Assembly (NCBI RefSeq): GCF_008710145.1
Contig: NZ_VYKL01000010.1
Coordinates: 1 to 64,000, forward strand
Reading direction: 5' to 3'
Source: Niallia endozanthoxylica
GTDB lineage: Bacteria; Bacillota; Bacilli; Bacillales; Cytobacillaceae
Length of the DNA: 64,000 bases
Part shown: positions 7,557 through 15,134 of the stretch, one piece after another
Layout of the letters: each line of letters begins with the position of its first letter
How positions within the stretch are numbered: position 1 is the stretch's first letter
Program-made: the position numbers and the translations under genes
The notes under the pieces: model-generated
What the model saw: only the letters and a program-made list of their open reading frames with translations
Told to the model about the DNA's origin: nothing
The model's database searches: none

Positions 7557-7607
7557 ATTTCCTGTAGATTTTTTCACCTATATCACAAATAGCAGGAGGA
7601 ACGTAAA

Positions 7608-8558
7608 ATGAACATGGTAACTAAAACAAAAAAGGCAAAATTTGAAGTGAAAACAGAAACTTATGAGGTAAAAAATCACCCGCAGACAAATCGTTTATAC
7701 CACATTACGATTACAAGAAATGCTATTAAAGGATTCCTTGAAAGAGTAGGAAGTGAAAACTATTCTGTTCAGCATTTGGAATATACTCCATATGCACGCC
7801 ATCTTGTTGCGGCTTATCTTTTAGAACAGGTAGGAGAAGAATTTGGCAATCTGCTCCGTGAAATCATTCATGACCGCGAGTCAGGCGGTTTTACTCTTGG
7901 TTTAGAGGGGGTTACGGAAGATACTGATGAATATGTTATTTTTGCAACAGCGATTTCACATATAGTAGGTATTCCAAACTTCGATTCGATGACAGGAAAA
8001 TATTATGCAAGATTTTCTGTAAAAGATACGGACAACAGTGATTCTTATCTTCGTCAAGCTTATCGATTATTCACGCTTCATACAGACGGTACATTTGTTG
8101 ATGAACCGACAGATTGGCTTTTAATGATGAAAATGGTAGAGCAAAATGCTCGAGGCGGGGAATCTCGCCTGCTGCATCTTGATGACTGGAAGGAACTTAA
8201 TAAATTTATGAAACATCCACTAGGGAATCACCGCTTTACGTATAAAGCCCCTAGCAGTAAAAATGTGGATCAAGAAATCGAACGTTTAACGTTCTTTGAT
8301 TATAATAATAAGCCTGGAATGTGTTTTATTGATCAGTTTGTATATCCGGAATCAATTGAACAAGCTAAATATTTGCGTGACCTTTCTAACTCGATGGAGA
8401 ATGATGAAAGTGTGATTGAATTAAAGCTTCCTGTTGGAAATCTAGTCGTACTGAATAACATTTTCTGGCTTCATGGACGTGCAGCATTTGAGAAAAATCC
8501 AAATCTGTATCGTGAATTAATGCGTCAACGAGGTAGATTTAACCAGAATGCTATTTAA
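7608..8558 (+). CDS. glaH: Glutarate 2-hydroxylase (CsiD/GlaH family Fe(II)/2-oxoglutarate dioxygenase)
   Basis: Hydroxylates glutarate to L-2-hydroxyglutarate while converting 2-oxoglutarate and O2 to succinate and CO2. The protein of 316 residues is close to the E. coli enzyme in length. The iron ligands are visible as H158-x-D160 in LHTDGTF and a distal H289 in FWLHGRAAF; the Arg-rich YRELMRQRGRF near 301-311 supplies the expected 2-oxoglutarate contact. AGGAGG at 7594-7599 with an 8-base spacer sets the ATG at 7608; a second in-frame ATG follows two codons later. It is the committed enzyme joining 5-aminovalerate/lysine breakdown to the TCA cycle. Its sigma-A promoter and structured leader set its control apart from its sigma-54-driven partners. 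Confidence 0.93.
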   Translation: MNMVTKTKKAKFEVKTETYEVKNHPQTNRLYHITITRNAIKGFLERVGSENYSVQHLEYTPYARHLVAAYLLEQVGEEFGNLLREIIHDRESGGFTLGLEGVTEDTDEYVIFATAISHIVGIPNFDSMTGKYYARFSVKDTDNSDSYLRQAYRLFTLHTDGTFVDEPTDWLLMMKMVEQNARGGESRLLHLDDWKELNKFMKHPLGNHRFTYKAPSSKNVDQEIERLTFFDYNNKPGMCFIDQFVYPESIEQAKYLRDLSNSMENDESVIELKLPVGNLVVLNNIFWLHGRAAFEKNPNLYRELMRQRGRFNQNAI

Positions 8559-8649
8559 TTTTATTTAACATGGATTGATTTTGATTTAAGTTATTCCTTT
8601 ACTTTTAAGTAATATCCAACCCCGCCCCATAATTGGATATATTTATATA

Positions 8650-8697
8650 AAAAAGACTCATTTTCTGGATATTAGTCTAGAGAATGAGTCTTTTTAT
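8650..8697 (+). terminator. Terminator after glaH
   Basis: AAAAGACTCATTTTC pairs with GAGAATGAGTCTTTT and is followed by a T-rich tail. Just upstream, ATATCCAA and TTGGATAT form a second inverted repeat (about 8613-8640). Confidence 0.85.
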
Positions 8698-8726
8698 TTT
8701 TTGACTTTTTCTAAGAATGATAGAAA

Positions 8727-8742
8727 TGGCATGAAGATTGCT
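8727..8742 (+). promoter_or_regulatory. Distal sigma-54 promoter of gabT
   Basis: TGGCAT-GAAGA-TTGCT, correct GG-N10-GC spacing. It lies 103 bp upstream of a second sigma-54 promoter. Confidence 0.75.
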
Positions 8743-8771
8743 TGTGAATAAAGTAAGAACATAAATTTGTT

Positions 8772-8792
8772 TGCACTGAAACGATATGTGCA
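8772..8792. promoter_or_regulatory. Possible activator site between the two gabT promoters
   Basis: Inverted repeat TGCAC-N11-GTGCA lying about 40 bp upstream of the proximal promoter and about 30 bp downstream of the distal one. It could be a UAS for one promoter or a repressor site for the other. Short arms make this tentative. Confidence 0.3.
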
Positions 8793-8829
8793 GATTAGTT
8801 TTCAATTTTAAATAGATCAAAATTTATGT

Positions 8830-8845
8830 TGGCACAAAAATTGCT
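8830..8845 (+). promoter_or_regulatory. Proximal sigma-54 promoter of gabT
   Basis: TGGCAC-AAAAA-TTGCT, a near-perfect -24/-12 element 48 bases before the gabT start. Confidence 0.85.
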
Positions 8846-8892
8846 TAATAAAAAATTAAGAAAACAACTTGAAAAAAGAAAGGATGATCATA

Positions 8893-10245
8893 ATGAGTTA
8901 TGCAGAAATCAAAACAAGTATCCCTGGAGAAAAGTCTAAATCTTTAGTCGAGAGACGACAAAATATAGTTCCTAAAGGTGTTAGCAATGGAATTCCTGCT
9001 TTTGCCCAATCAGCTGAAGGAGCATTAATTACTGATGTAGATGGAAACACTTTTATTGACTTTGTAGGTGCTATTGGTGTGATGAATGTTGGTCATAACC
9101 ATCCGAAGGTGAAACAAGCCCTGCATGAGCAAGTCAATCAATTTATTCATACCGGGTTTAATGTTATGATGTACGAATCCTATATTGAACTAGCTGAAAA
9201 GCTGGCTGAATTGTCACCTGGCGACCATGAGAAAAAAGTTCTTTTACAAAACAGCGGTGCTGAGGCAGTTGAAAATGCGGTTAAAATCGCCCGCAAATAT
9301 ACAAAAAGACAAGGAATTATTTCTTTCTCAAGGGGATATCATGGCCGTACATTAATGACGATGACGATGACAAGTAAAGTGAAGCCTTATAAATTTGAAT
9401 TTGGCCCATTTGCACCAGAAGTGTATAGAGCGCCATTCCCATATTCATATAGAAGACCAGCAGGAATGACTGTTGAACAACATGAAGAGCAAGTTCTTGC
9501 TGACTTTAAAAACTTCTTTATCACAGATGTAGCACCAGAAACGATTGCAGCGGTTGTAATGGAGCCTGTACAAGGTGAAGGCGGCTTTATTGTACCTAGT
9601 AAACGTTTTGTTCAAGGCGTCGCTGAATTTTGTAAAGAGAATGGCATTTTGTTTATTGCTGATGAAATTCAAACAGGGTTTGCTAGAACAGGAAAGTATT
9701 TTGCCATTGAACATTTTGAAGTAGTTCCTGATTTAATTACAGTTTCAAAATCAATGGGTGCAGGTGTACCAATCAGCGGCGTAATCGGCCGTAAAGAAAT
9801 TATGGACAAATCTGAGCCAGGTGAACTTGGCGGAACATATAGCGGCAGCCCATTAGGCTGCAGGGCAGCATTAGCTGTGCTTGATATTATTGAAGAAGAA
9901 AACCTGAACCAACGCGGACAAGAAATCGGAGAAAAAGTCATGGGTCGTTTTGAAAAACTGGTTGAAAAGTTCGATTGCATCGGAGATTATAGAGGATTGG
10001 GCGCTATGTGTGCGATGGAAATCGTAAAAGACAAGGAAACGAAAGAACCAGCTAAAGAGTTGACGAACTTAATCATAAAAGAAGCCAACAGCAGAGGATT
10101 ATTACTTTTCAGTGCAGGAGTTTACAGCAATGTATTACGCTTGTTAATGCCATTGGTTATTACAGATGAGCAATTAGAAGAAGGGTTGGCTATTCTTGAA
10201 CAAGCCGTTGAAGCAGCGGTTGCAGCAAACAGCGTAACTGCATAA
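8893..10245 (+). CDS. gabT: 4-aminobutyrate / 5-aminovalerate aminotransferase
   Basis: Class III PLP aminotransferase transferring the terminal amino group of GABA or 5-aminovalerate to 2-oxoglutarate, giving succinate or glutarate semialdehyde plus glutamate. A TTG at 8869 extends the frame, but AAAGGATG at 8878-8885 places the start at ATG 8893, giving 450 residues. NSGAEAVENAVKIAR, EPVQGEGGF, the cofactor-binding DEIQTGFARTGK and the PLP-lysine region ITVSKSMGAG are visible in family order. Two sigma-54 promoters precede it and a hairpin repeat ends the unit. In this setting 5-aminovalerate is as likely a substrate as GABA; sequence alone does not decide. Confidence 0.93.
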   Translation: MSYAEIKTSIPGEKSKSLVERRQNIVPKGVSNGIPAFAQSAEGALITDVDGNTFIDFVGAIGVMNVGHNHPKVKQALHEQVNQFIHTGFNVMMYESYIELAEKLAELSPGDHEKKVLLQNSGAEAVENAVKIARKYTKRQGIISFSRGYHGRTLMTMTMTSKVKPYKFEFGPFAPEVYRAPFPYSYRRPAGMTVEQHEEQVLADFKNFFITDVAPETIAAVVMEPVQGEGGFIVPSKRFVQGVAEFCKENGILFIADEIQTGFARTGKYFAIEHFEVVPDLITVSKSMGAGVPISGVIGRKEIMDKSEPGELGGTYSGSPLGCRAALAVLDIIEEENLNQRGQEIGEKVMGRFEKLVEKFDCIGDYRGLGAMCAMEIVKDKETKEPAKELTNLIIKEANSRGLLLFSAGVYSNVLRLLMPLVITDEQLEEGLAILEQAVEAAVAANSVTA

Positions 10246-10251
10246 ATGAGT

Positions 10252-10318
10252 AAAGGTGTCAGGCACCCCAAATGGACAAAATGGTTTATTTTGTCCTTTG
10301 ATGGTGCCTGACACCTTT
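10252..10318. repeat. Nested inverted repeat acting as bidirectional terminator
   Basis: Outer arms AAAGGTGTCAGGCACC (10252-10267) and its exact complement (10303-10318); inner arms GGACAAAAT and ATTTTGTCC. The element lies between converging gabT and the second activator. The GTGTCAGGCACC palindrome is a dispersed motif I recognise from other Bacillus-group genomes. The left-strand activator's last codons and stop lie inside it. Confidence 0.8.
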
Positions 10319-11704
10319 ATATTTCTTGAGCTTTCGTACGACTGACGGCTGGCTGATGCCGAGTAATTCAGCCATTTCATAGGTTGTTTTGCATTGCTGT
10401 GAGGCTTTTAGTATCATATATTCTTCCACTTTTTCGATAGCGGAATTTAGATCTAAATGATTCAGCTCATCAATAATAGAGGCTTCTTTTTGCAGCTCGT
10501 CTACTGTTGTATTAGAAATAGGCTCGCCGCTGATAGAAGGGGGAAGGTCATTAGGATAAATGGTATTCCCTTCTGTTGTTAAAATCAATCGTTCCATTAG
10601 GTTTTCTAACTCCCTTACATTGCCCGGCCATCTATAGCCAATCAATGCTTCATAGGTAGCCGGATGAAGCTTTTTGGATGTTTTATATTTTACATTCATT
10701 AAATCGACATAACGGTTGATTAAAAAGGGGATTTCATCTTTGCGTTCCCTTAATGGAGGAATCTGCAGAGGAATAACATGTAACCGGTAATATAAATCAA
10801 GACGAAACTTCCCTTGTTCTACCATTTCCTCTAAATTTTGATTGGTCGCTGTTACAAGTCGAAAATCAACATGCCGTTCTTTCTTGCCTCCAATTCTCAT
10901 AAACTTCTTTTCCTGTAATACCTTTAGTAATTTTACCTGCATGGATAGTGGAAGTTCCCCAATTTCATCAAGAAATAAAGTTCCATTATGGGCTTGTTCG
11001 ATGAGCCCCTGCTTGCCATTTTTAGTTGCACCCGTAAAAGAACCCGCTTCATAACCGAACATTTCTGATTCAAATAAACTTTCGGGAATCGTACTGCAAT
11101 TTACTTCAATAAATGGCTCTTTGCTGCGCTGGCTCTGGTTGTGAAGCTCATGAGCAAACATGCTTTTTCCAACGCCAGATTCCCCTAAAAATAGCACGGT
11201 CGCATCTGATTCAGCTACTCGGTGAATGGTATTAACGATTTGCTGCATTGCTTTGCTGCGATAATGAATTCCTTCTTTTCTTCGGAGTTCTTCTACCTCT
11301 GTTTGATAGCCTTGTAGTTTCCGTTCCAATTGTTCATATTGTTCTTGGAGATTTCTAATCTCCGTTTGATCCTGTGCGTAGCTGATAACCCGGATGATTT
11401 TCCCTTCTTCATCAAAAATAGGGTAACCTTGAGTCATAATTACTTTACCGGTTTGGGTATGCTGCATGATTTGGACCGGCCTTTTTTCTTTTAAAACCAA
11501 AGCTGTAATAGATGGTGTAAGAATTCCCTCTTTTTCAAGCTGAAAAACAGATTTCCCTTTATATCCACTGGCTTTAATACCGTAAACAGACCAGTGTTCC
11601 TCATTCGTCTGGAGAATCATCCCCTTTGCGTCGGCAATGGTGATGTTATTGTTAGATGTATCAATAATGGAATGTAATAATTTTTCTGCTAAAGAAGCAT
11701 TCAT
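10286..11704 (-). CDS. Second sigma-54-dependent activator (PAS, AAA+, HTH)
   Basis: A 472-residue enhancer-binding protein with the same layout as the activator at 2028: PAS at about residues 1-120, coiled linker at about 120-150, AAA+ with Walker A GESGVGKS, contact loop GSFTGA and Walker B LFLDEIGEL, then a Fis-type HTH (TYEMAELLGISQPSVVRKL). It is transcribed away from the aldehyde dehydrogenase at 11959. Palindromes and a sigma-54 promoter in the shared intergenic region make that gene and the following permease its likely targets. Oddity: its last nine residues (GVRHHQRTK) and stop codon are encoded by one arm of the dispersed inverted repeat at 10252-10318, so the original C-terminus was probably replaced by repeat insertion, just beyond the HTH. 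Confidence 0.9.
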   Translation of the reverse strand: MNASLAEKLLHSIIDTSNNNITIADAKGMILQTNEEHWSVYGIKASGYKGKSVFQLEKEGILTPSITALVLKEKRPVQIMQHTQTGKVIMTQGYPIFDEEGKIIRVISYAQDQTEIRNLQEQYEQLERKLQGYQTEVEELRRKEGIHYRSKAMQQIVNTIHRVAESDATVLFLGESGVGKSMFAHELHNQSQRSKEPFIEVNCSTIPESLFESEMFGYEAGSFTGATKNGKQGLIEQAHNGTLFLDEIGELPLSMQVKLLKVLQEKKFMRIGGKKERHVDFRLVTATNQNLEEMVEQGKFRLDLYYRLHVIPLQIPPLRERKDEIPFLINRYVDLMNVKYKTSKKLHPATYEALIGYRWPGNVRELENLMERLILTTEGNTIYPNDLPPSISGEPISNTTVDELQKEASIIDELNHLDLNSAIEKVEEYMILKASQQCKTTYEMAELLGISQPSVVRKLKKYKGVRHHQRTK

Positions 11705-11789
11705 AGACTTCTCCCTCTATTTACTATTCATGTGATTATTTTTACTCGTTGATTCAAATGTAAATCAAAATTATCAAATAATCAACAAT

Positions 11790-11830
11790 TGAATTAAAAT
11801 TCAGAATAATTAATTCGATAATGAATTAAT
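11790..11830. promoter_or_regulatory. Two palindromes, putative UAS for the second aldehyde dehydrogenase
   Basis: TGAATT-AA-AATTCA (11790-11803) and ATTAATTC-N6-GAATTAAT (11809-11830) are both perfect palindromes, ending about 45 bp upstream of the sigma-54 promoter at 11876. They lie between the activator gene and its inferred target. The AT-rich composition raises the chance of accidental palindromes. Confidence 0.45.
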
Positions 11831-11875
11831 CTCTATAACTAGCCTTTTTTTTCCTTATTTAAGCAAAAAATGGTT

Positions 11876-11891
11876 TGGCATGCTTATTGCT
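11876..11891 (+). promoter_or_regulatory. Sigma-54 promoter of aldehyde dehydrogenase-permease unit
   Basis: TGGCAT-GCTTA-TTGCT with exact GG-N10-GC spacing. It lies inside the longest open frame, which shows that the 5' part of that frame is not coding. Confidence 0.82.
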
Positions 11892-11958
11892 AAAAAATAA
11901 TATAGATAATGAATTTACTAGGTTGGTCAATCAACCGAAGAAGACGAGGAGGAAAATC

Positions 11959-13413
11959 GTGACTAAATATTTAAATTTCATTGGAGGAGAATGGAGAAAC
12001 TCTATTGATGAATCATTAAAAGAACATAAGAATCCTGCCAATCCATCTCAAATTATTGGTTATACAGTTTCCGCATCTGCAGAAGAAGTAAATGAGGCGG
12101 TTATACATGCGAAATTAGCCTTCCAAGAATGGAAACAGCTTTCTCCTGTAGGACGCGGGGAAATTTTGCGAAAAGCAGCTGATCTTTTGGAAGCGCAATC
12201 ACAGGATATTGCCGAAACAGCTACGAAAGAAATGGGTAAAAGACTGGCTGAAATGAAGGGTGAGGTTCTTCGCGGAGCAGCCATTTTACGTTACTATGCA
12301 CAAGAAGGAATGAGAAAACTAGGCGAAGTTTTACCTTCAGCAAACAGTCAAAATACCCTTTATTCAATGAGAGTTCCATTGGGGGTTATTTCTGTCATTA
12401 CGCCCTGGAATTTCCCTGTAGCTATTCCGATTTGGAAAATTGCACCGGCACTCGTTTACGGCAATACAGTTGTTTGGAAGCCTTCCCAAGAAACTGGTAT
12501 TACAGCAGTAAAGATAGCTAGTATTTTTGAACAGGCGGGTCTGCCGGCTGGTGTATTAAACCTTATAAATGGAAGCGGAGAAATTGTGGGGAACGCACTT
12601 GTTGAACACTCGGAAACGGCAGCTATCACATTTACTGGTTCGAACCGAGTCGGAAGAGAGCTGGCTTCCAAAGCTGTGGCCCAAAATAAAAAGTATCAGC
12701 TGGAGCTTGGAGGCAAAAATCCAGTGATTGTTCTTGAGGATGCCGACCTGGATTTAGCTGCTAAATTAACAGTTGAAGGAGCTATGAAGCAGACGGGTCA
12801 ACGATGTACAGCGACAAGTCGGGTATATGTTGAACAGTCGGTCTATGATACATTTGTTGAAAAGCTTATAGGGAATGTGTCACAAATTACGGTTGGAGAT
12901 GGATTAGACGAGGCTGTTACGATGGGGCCTGTTGCATCAAAGAAACAATTTGAAACGGTTACATCCTATATTAAAAAGGGAATCGAAGAAGGTGCGGAAC
13001 TTCTCTACGGTGGTCAAACTTTGTATGATCCTTCTTATAACGGAGGCTATTTTATTGAACCAACCATATTTAGCCAAGTAACAAACGAAATGACTATTGC
13101 CAGAGAAGAAATCTTTGGTCCGGTTTTAGCAGTTATTAAAGTTGGCGACTATACGGAAGCGCTTGCTCAAGCAAATGATACAATCTATGGATTAAGCGCA
13201 TCATTGTTTACAACTAATTTAAACAAAGCCTTTGATTTTATCAAAAATAGTGAAGTTGGAATGGTTCAAATTAACGGAGAGACTGGAGGAGCGGAACCGC
13301 AGGCACCATTTGGGGGCATGAAAGAATCTAGCTCGGGTACACGGGAACAAGGTCAGGCAGCAATGGAATTCTTTACCGCTTATAAAACGATTTCGATTAC
13401 TTCTAGTTTGTAA
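11959..13413 (+). CDS. NAD(P)-dependent aldehyde dehydrogenase, semialdehyde type
   Basis: Aldehyde dehydrogenase superfamily member of 484 residues, resembling 2,5-dioxovalerate (alpha-ketoglutaric semialdehyde) and related dehydrogenases. ITPWNFP is near residue 138, FTGSNRVGRE near 217, the general base in QLELGGKNP near 240, and the catalytic Cys in GQRCTATSR near 275. The longest frame starts at 11875, but that region holds the sigma-54 promoter. GTG at 11959, six bases after GAGGAGG, is the start; it gives MTKYLNFIGGEWRN. It differs clearly from the gabD product at 3720. The permease gene follows after 70 bases, so both probably form one unit. The substrate is uncertain; a short semialdehyde derived from an imported amino acid is the best inference. 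Confidence 0.88.
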   Translation: MTKYLNFIGGEWRNSIDESLKEHKNPANPSQIIGYTVSASAEEVNEAVIHAKLAFQEWKQLSPVGRGEILRKAADLLEAQSQDIAETATKEMGKRLAEMKGEVLRGAAILRYYAQEGMRKLGEVLPSANSQNTLYSMRVPLGVISVITPWNFPVAIPIWKIAPALVYGNTVVWKPSQETGITAVKIASIFEQAGLPAGVLNLINGSGEIVGNALVEHSETAAITFTGSNRVGRELASKAVAQNKKYQLELGGKNPVIVLEDADLDLAAKLTVEGAMKQTGQRCTATSRVYVEQSVYDTFVEKLIGNVSQITVGDGLDEAVTMGPVASKKQFETVTSYIKKGIEEGAELLYGGQTLYDPSYNGGYFIEPTIFSQVTNEMTIAREEIFGPVLAVIKVGDYTEALAQANDTIYGLSASLFTTNLNKAFDFIKNSEVGMVQINGETGGAEPQAPFGGMKESSSGTREQGQAAMEFFTAYKTISITSSL

Positions 13414-13483
13414 ATGTTTCAATGATAGATTTTAGAACTGTATAAAGAAGGTGTAAGTAATCTAATGGAAGAGGTGAATGAAG

Positions 13484-14899
13484 TTGGATAAGCGAAACTC
13501 TAGTAAAGTATTGTCTAGGATGGATATCATTTTTCTTGCTTTTGGTGCTATGATTGGTTGGGGCTGGGTTGTTCTTTCTGGAAATTGGATTACATCTGCT
13601 GGTACGCTTGGAGCCATGATTGCTTTCCTTGGAGGGGGCGTTCTAGTTATTTTTGTTGGTTTAGTTTATGCGGAACTGACAGCAGCCATGCCGGATGTCG
13701 GCGGGGAGCTATATTATACTTTGAGAGGAATAGGCCCTAAAACAGCCTTCGTATCAGCATGGGCATTAGCATTGGGGTATCTATCTGTTGTTGCTTTTGA
13801 AGCAGTGGCCCTTCCTACAGTGGTTGAATACATTTTTCCAGGTTATAAAATGGGTTATATGTATACCATTGCTGAATATGATGTATATCTCACATGGGTG
13901 CTGGTCGGATCTGTCGTATCCATTATTGTGACAGCGATTAATTACTTTGGAATGAAATCAGCCGCGATTTTTCAAATGGTATTAACTGTTATTATCGCTC
14001 TAATTGGTATCATGCTTATGGTAGGAGCAGGATTTAATGGAAATCTTTCTAACGCAGAACCACTATTCTCGGGCGGTACAGCAGGTATTATTACAGTTCT
14101 TGTCATGACTCCTTTCTTATTCGTAGGTTTTGATGTTATACCGCAAGCTTCTAGTGAAATGAATGTTTCACCGAAAGCAATTGGAAAGCTTCTTATATTC
14201 TCTGTAGTGGTAGCCGTAGTTTTTTATGTTGGTGTTATTTTTGCAGTTGGTGTTGCATTGGATCAAAATGCATTGGCTGCTTCTGTATTACCGACAGCAG
14301 ATGCAATGGCAGCGGTTTTTGGATCTGAAATATTCTCAACCGTCTTAATACTTGGAGGAGTAGCAGGAATTCTTACGAGTTGGAATGCATTTATTGTGGG
14401 CGGCAGTCGTGTGCTTCTATCAATGGCTGAGAAGAAAATGATTCCAGAATGGTTTGGCAAAATTCACCCTAAATACGGAACACCAACAAATGCGGTCATT
14501 TTTATTGGCGGATTAGCCACTTTTGCTCCATTACTAGGAAGACCAATGCTAGTTTGGCTTGTAGATGCAGGCGGATTAGCTATTGTTATTGGGTATTTAC
14601 TAGTTTCGGTCGCTTTCGTTCGGTTACGCAAGACAGAACCCAATATGGAGCGTCCATTCCGTGCAGGTAAATCAAGTATTGTCGGATGGATTGCAACGAT
14701 TTTGGGTGTTGGTTTTATCGCAATGTATATGCCAGGAATGCCGGCTGCATTGATATGGCCGTATGAGTGGATTATCTTTGTTGGTTGGTGGGGAATTGGT
14801 TTCGCTCTTATGTATAAGATGAGGGAAAACTTTGTGCCTGGAAGAATTACTTATCGTTCTGAACTGCCTCAATCGATTGAAGAAATACGGAACGGCTAA
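13484..14899 (+). CDS. APC-superfamily amino acid permease
   Basis: Membrane transporter of about 471 residues with roughly 12 hydrophobic segments. The first segment after a short basic N-terminus (MDIIFLAFGAMIGWGWV) fits the unwound, substrate-binding TM1 of APC transporters. ATG at 13478 is one base from GAGGTG (13471-13476). The TTG at 13484 has better 7-base spacing and is my choice, though both are possible. It lies 70 bases after the aldehyde dehydrogenase and shares its sigma-54 promoter. Substrate is unknown; lysine, 5-aminovalerate, GABA or a related amino acid would fit. A terminator at 14965 ends the unit. Confidence 0.88.
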   Translation: MDKRNSSKVLSRMDIIFLAFGAMIGWGWVVLSGNWITSAGTLGAMIAFLGGGVLVIFVGLVYAELTAAMPDVGGELYYTLRGIGPKTAFVSAWALALGYLSVVAFEAVALPTVVEYIFPGYKMGYMYTIAEYDVYLTWVLVGSVVSIIVTAINYFGMKSAAIFQMVLTVIIALIGIMLMVGAGFNGNLSNAEPLFSGGTAGIITVLVMTPFLFVGFDVIPQASSEMNVSPKAIGKLLIFSVVVAVVFYVGVIFAVGVALDQNALAASVLPTADAMAAVFGSEIFSTVLILGGVAGILTSWNAFIVGGSRVLLSMAEKKMIPEWFGKIHPKYGTPTNAVIFIGGLATFAPLLGRPMLVWLVDAGGLAIVIGYLLVSVAFVRLRKTEPNMERPFRAGKSSIVGWIATILGVGFIAMYMPGMPAALIWPYEWIIFVGWWGIGFALMYKMRENFVPGRITYRSELPQSIEEIRNG

Positions 14900-14964
14900 A
14901 TTATCAATCAGGACATGAGTTGAATTTGAAGAATTTTCAAAAATATTGTAGAATAATATTGTTG

Positions 14965-14992
14965 AACCTGCTAGTTTAGCAGGTTTTTCTTT
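14965..14992 (+). terminator. Terminator after the permease gene
   Basis: AACCTGC-tagttta-GCAGGTT followed by TTTCTTT. Confidence 0.85.
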
Positions 14993-15013
14993 ATTTGGCT
15001 TTAATTATATAAA

Positions 15014-15055
15014 TTTCGATCTTTTTCTTGTACAAAAAATTACATAATATACTAT
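15014..15055 (+). promoter_or_regulatory. Possible sigma-A promoter of rpoN
   Basis: TTCTTG, 17 bases, TATACT lies in the AT-rich region before rpoN. The -35 is weak. No sigma-54 motif was seen here, so sigma-54 is apparently not autoregulated. Confidence 0.4.
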
Positions 15056-15134
15056 TCATATAATGGAAAATACGTTATTATTATATATATGATTATTATG
15101 ATAATTCAAAATATTAGAATAACGGGTGAGTGAT

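Noticed and set aside
11875..11958. 28-codon N-terminal extension of the aldehyde dehydrogenase
   Set aside because: The sigma-54 promoter at 11876-11891 lies inside it and a GAGGAGG site sets the GTG start at 11959.
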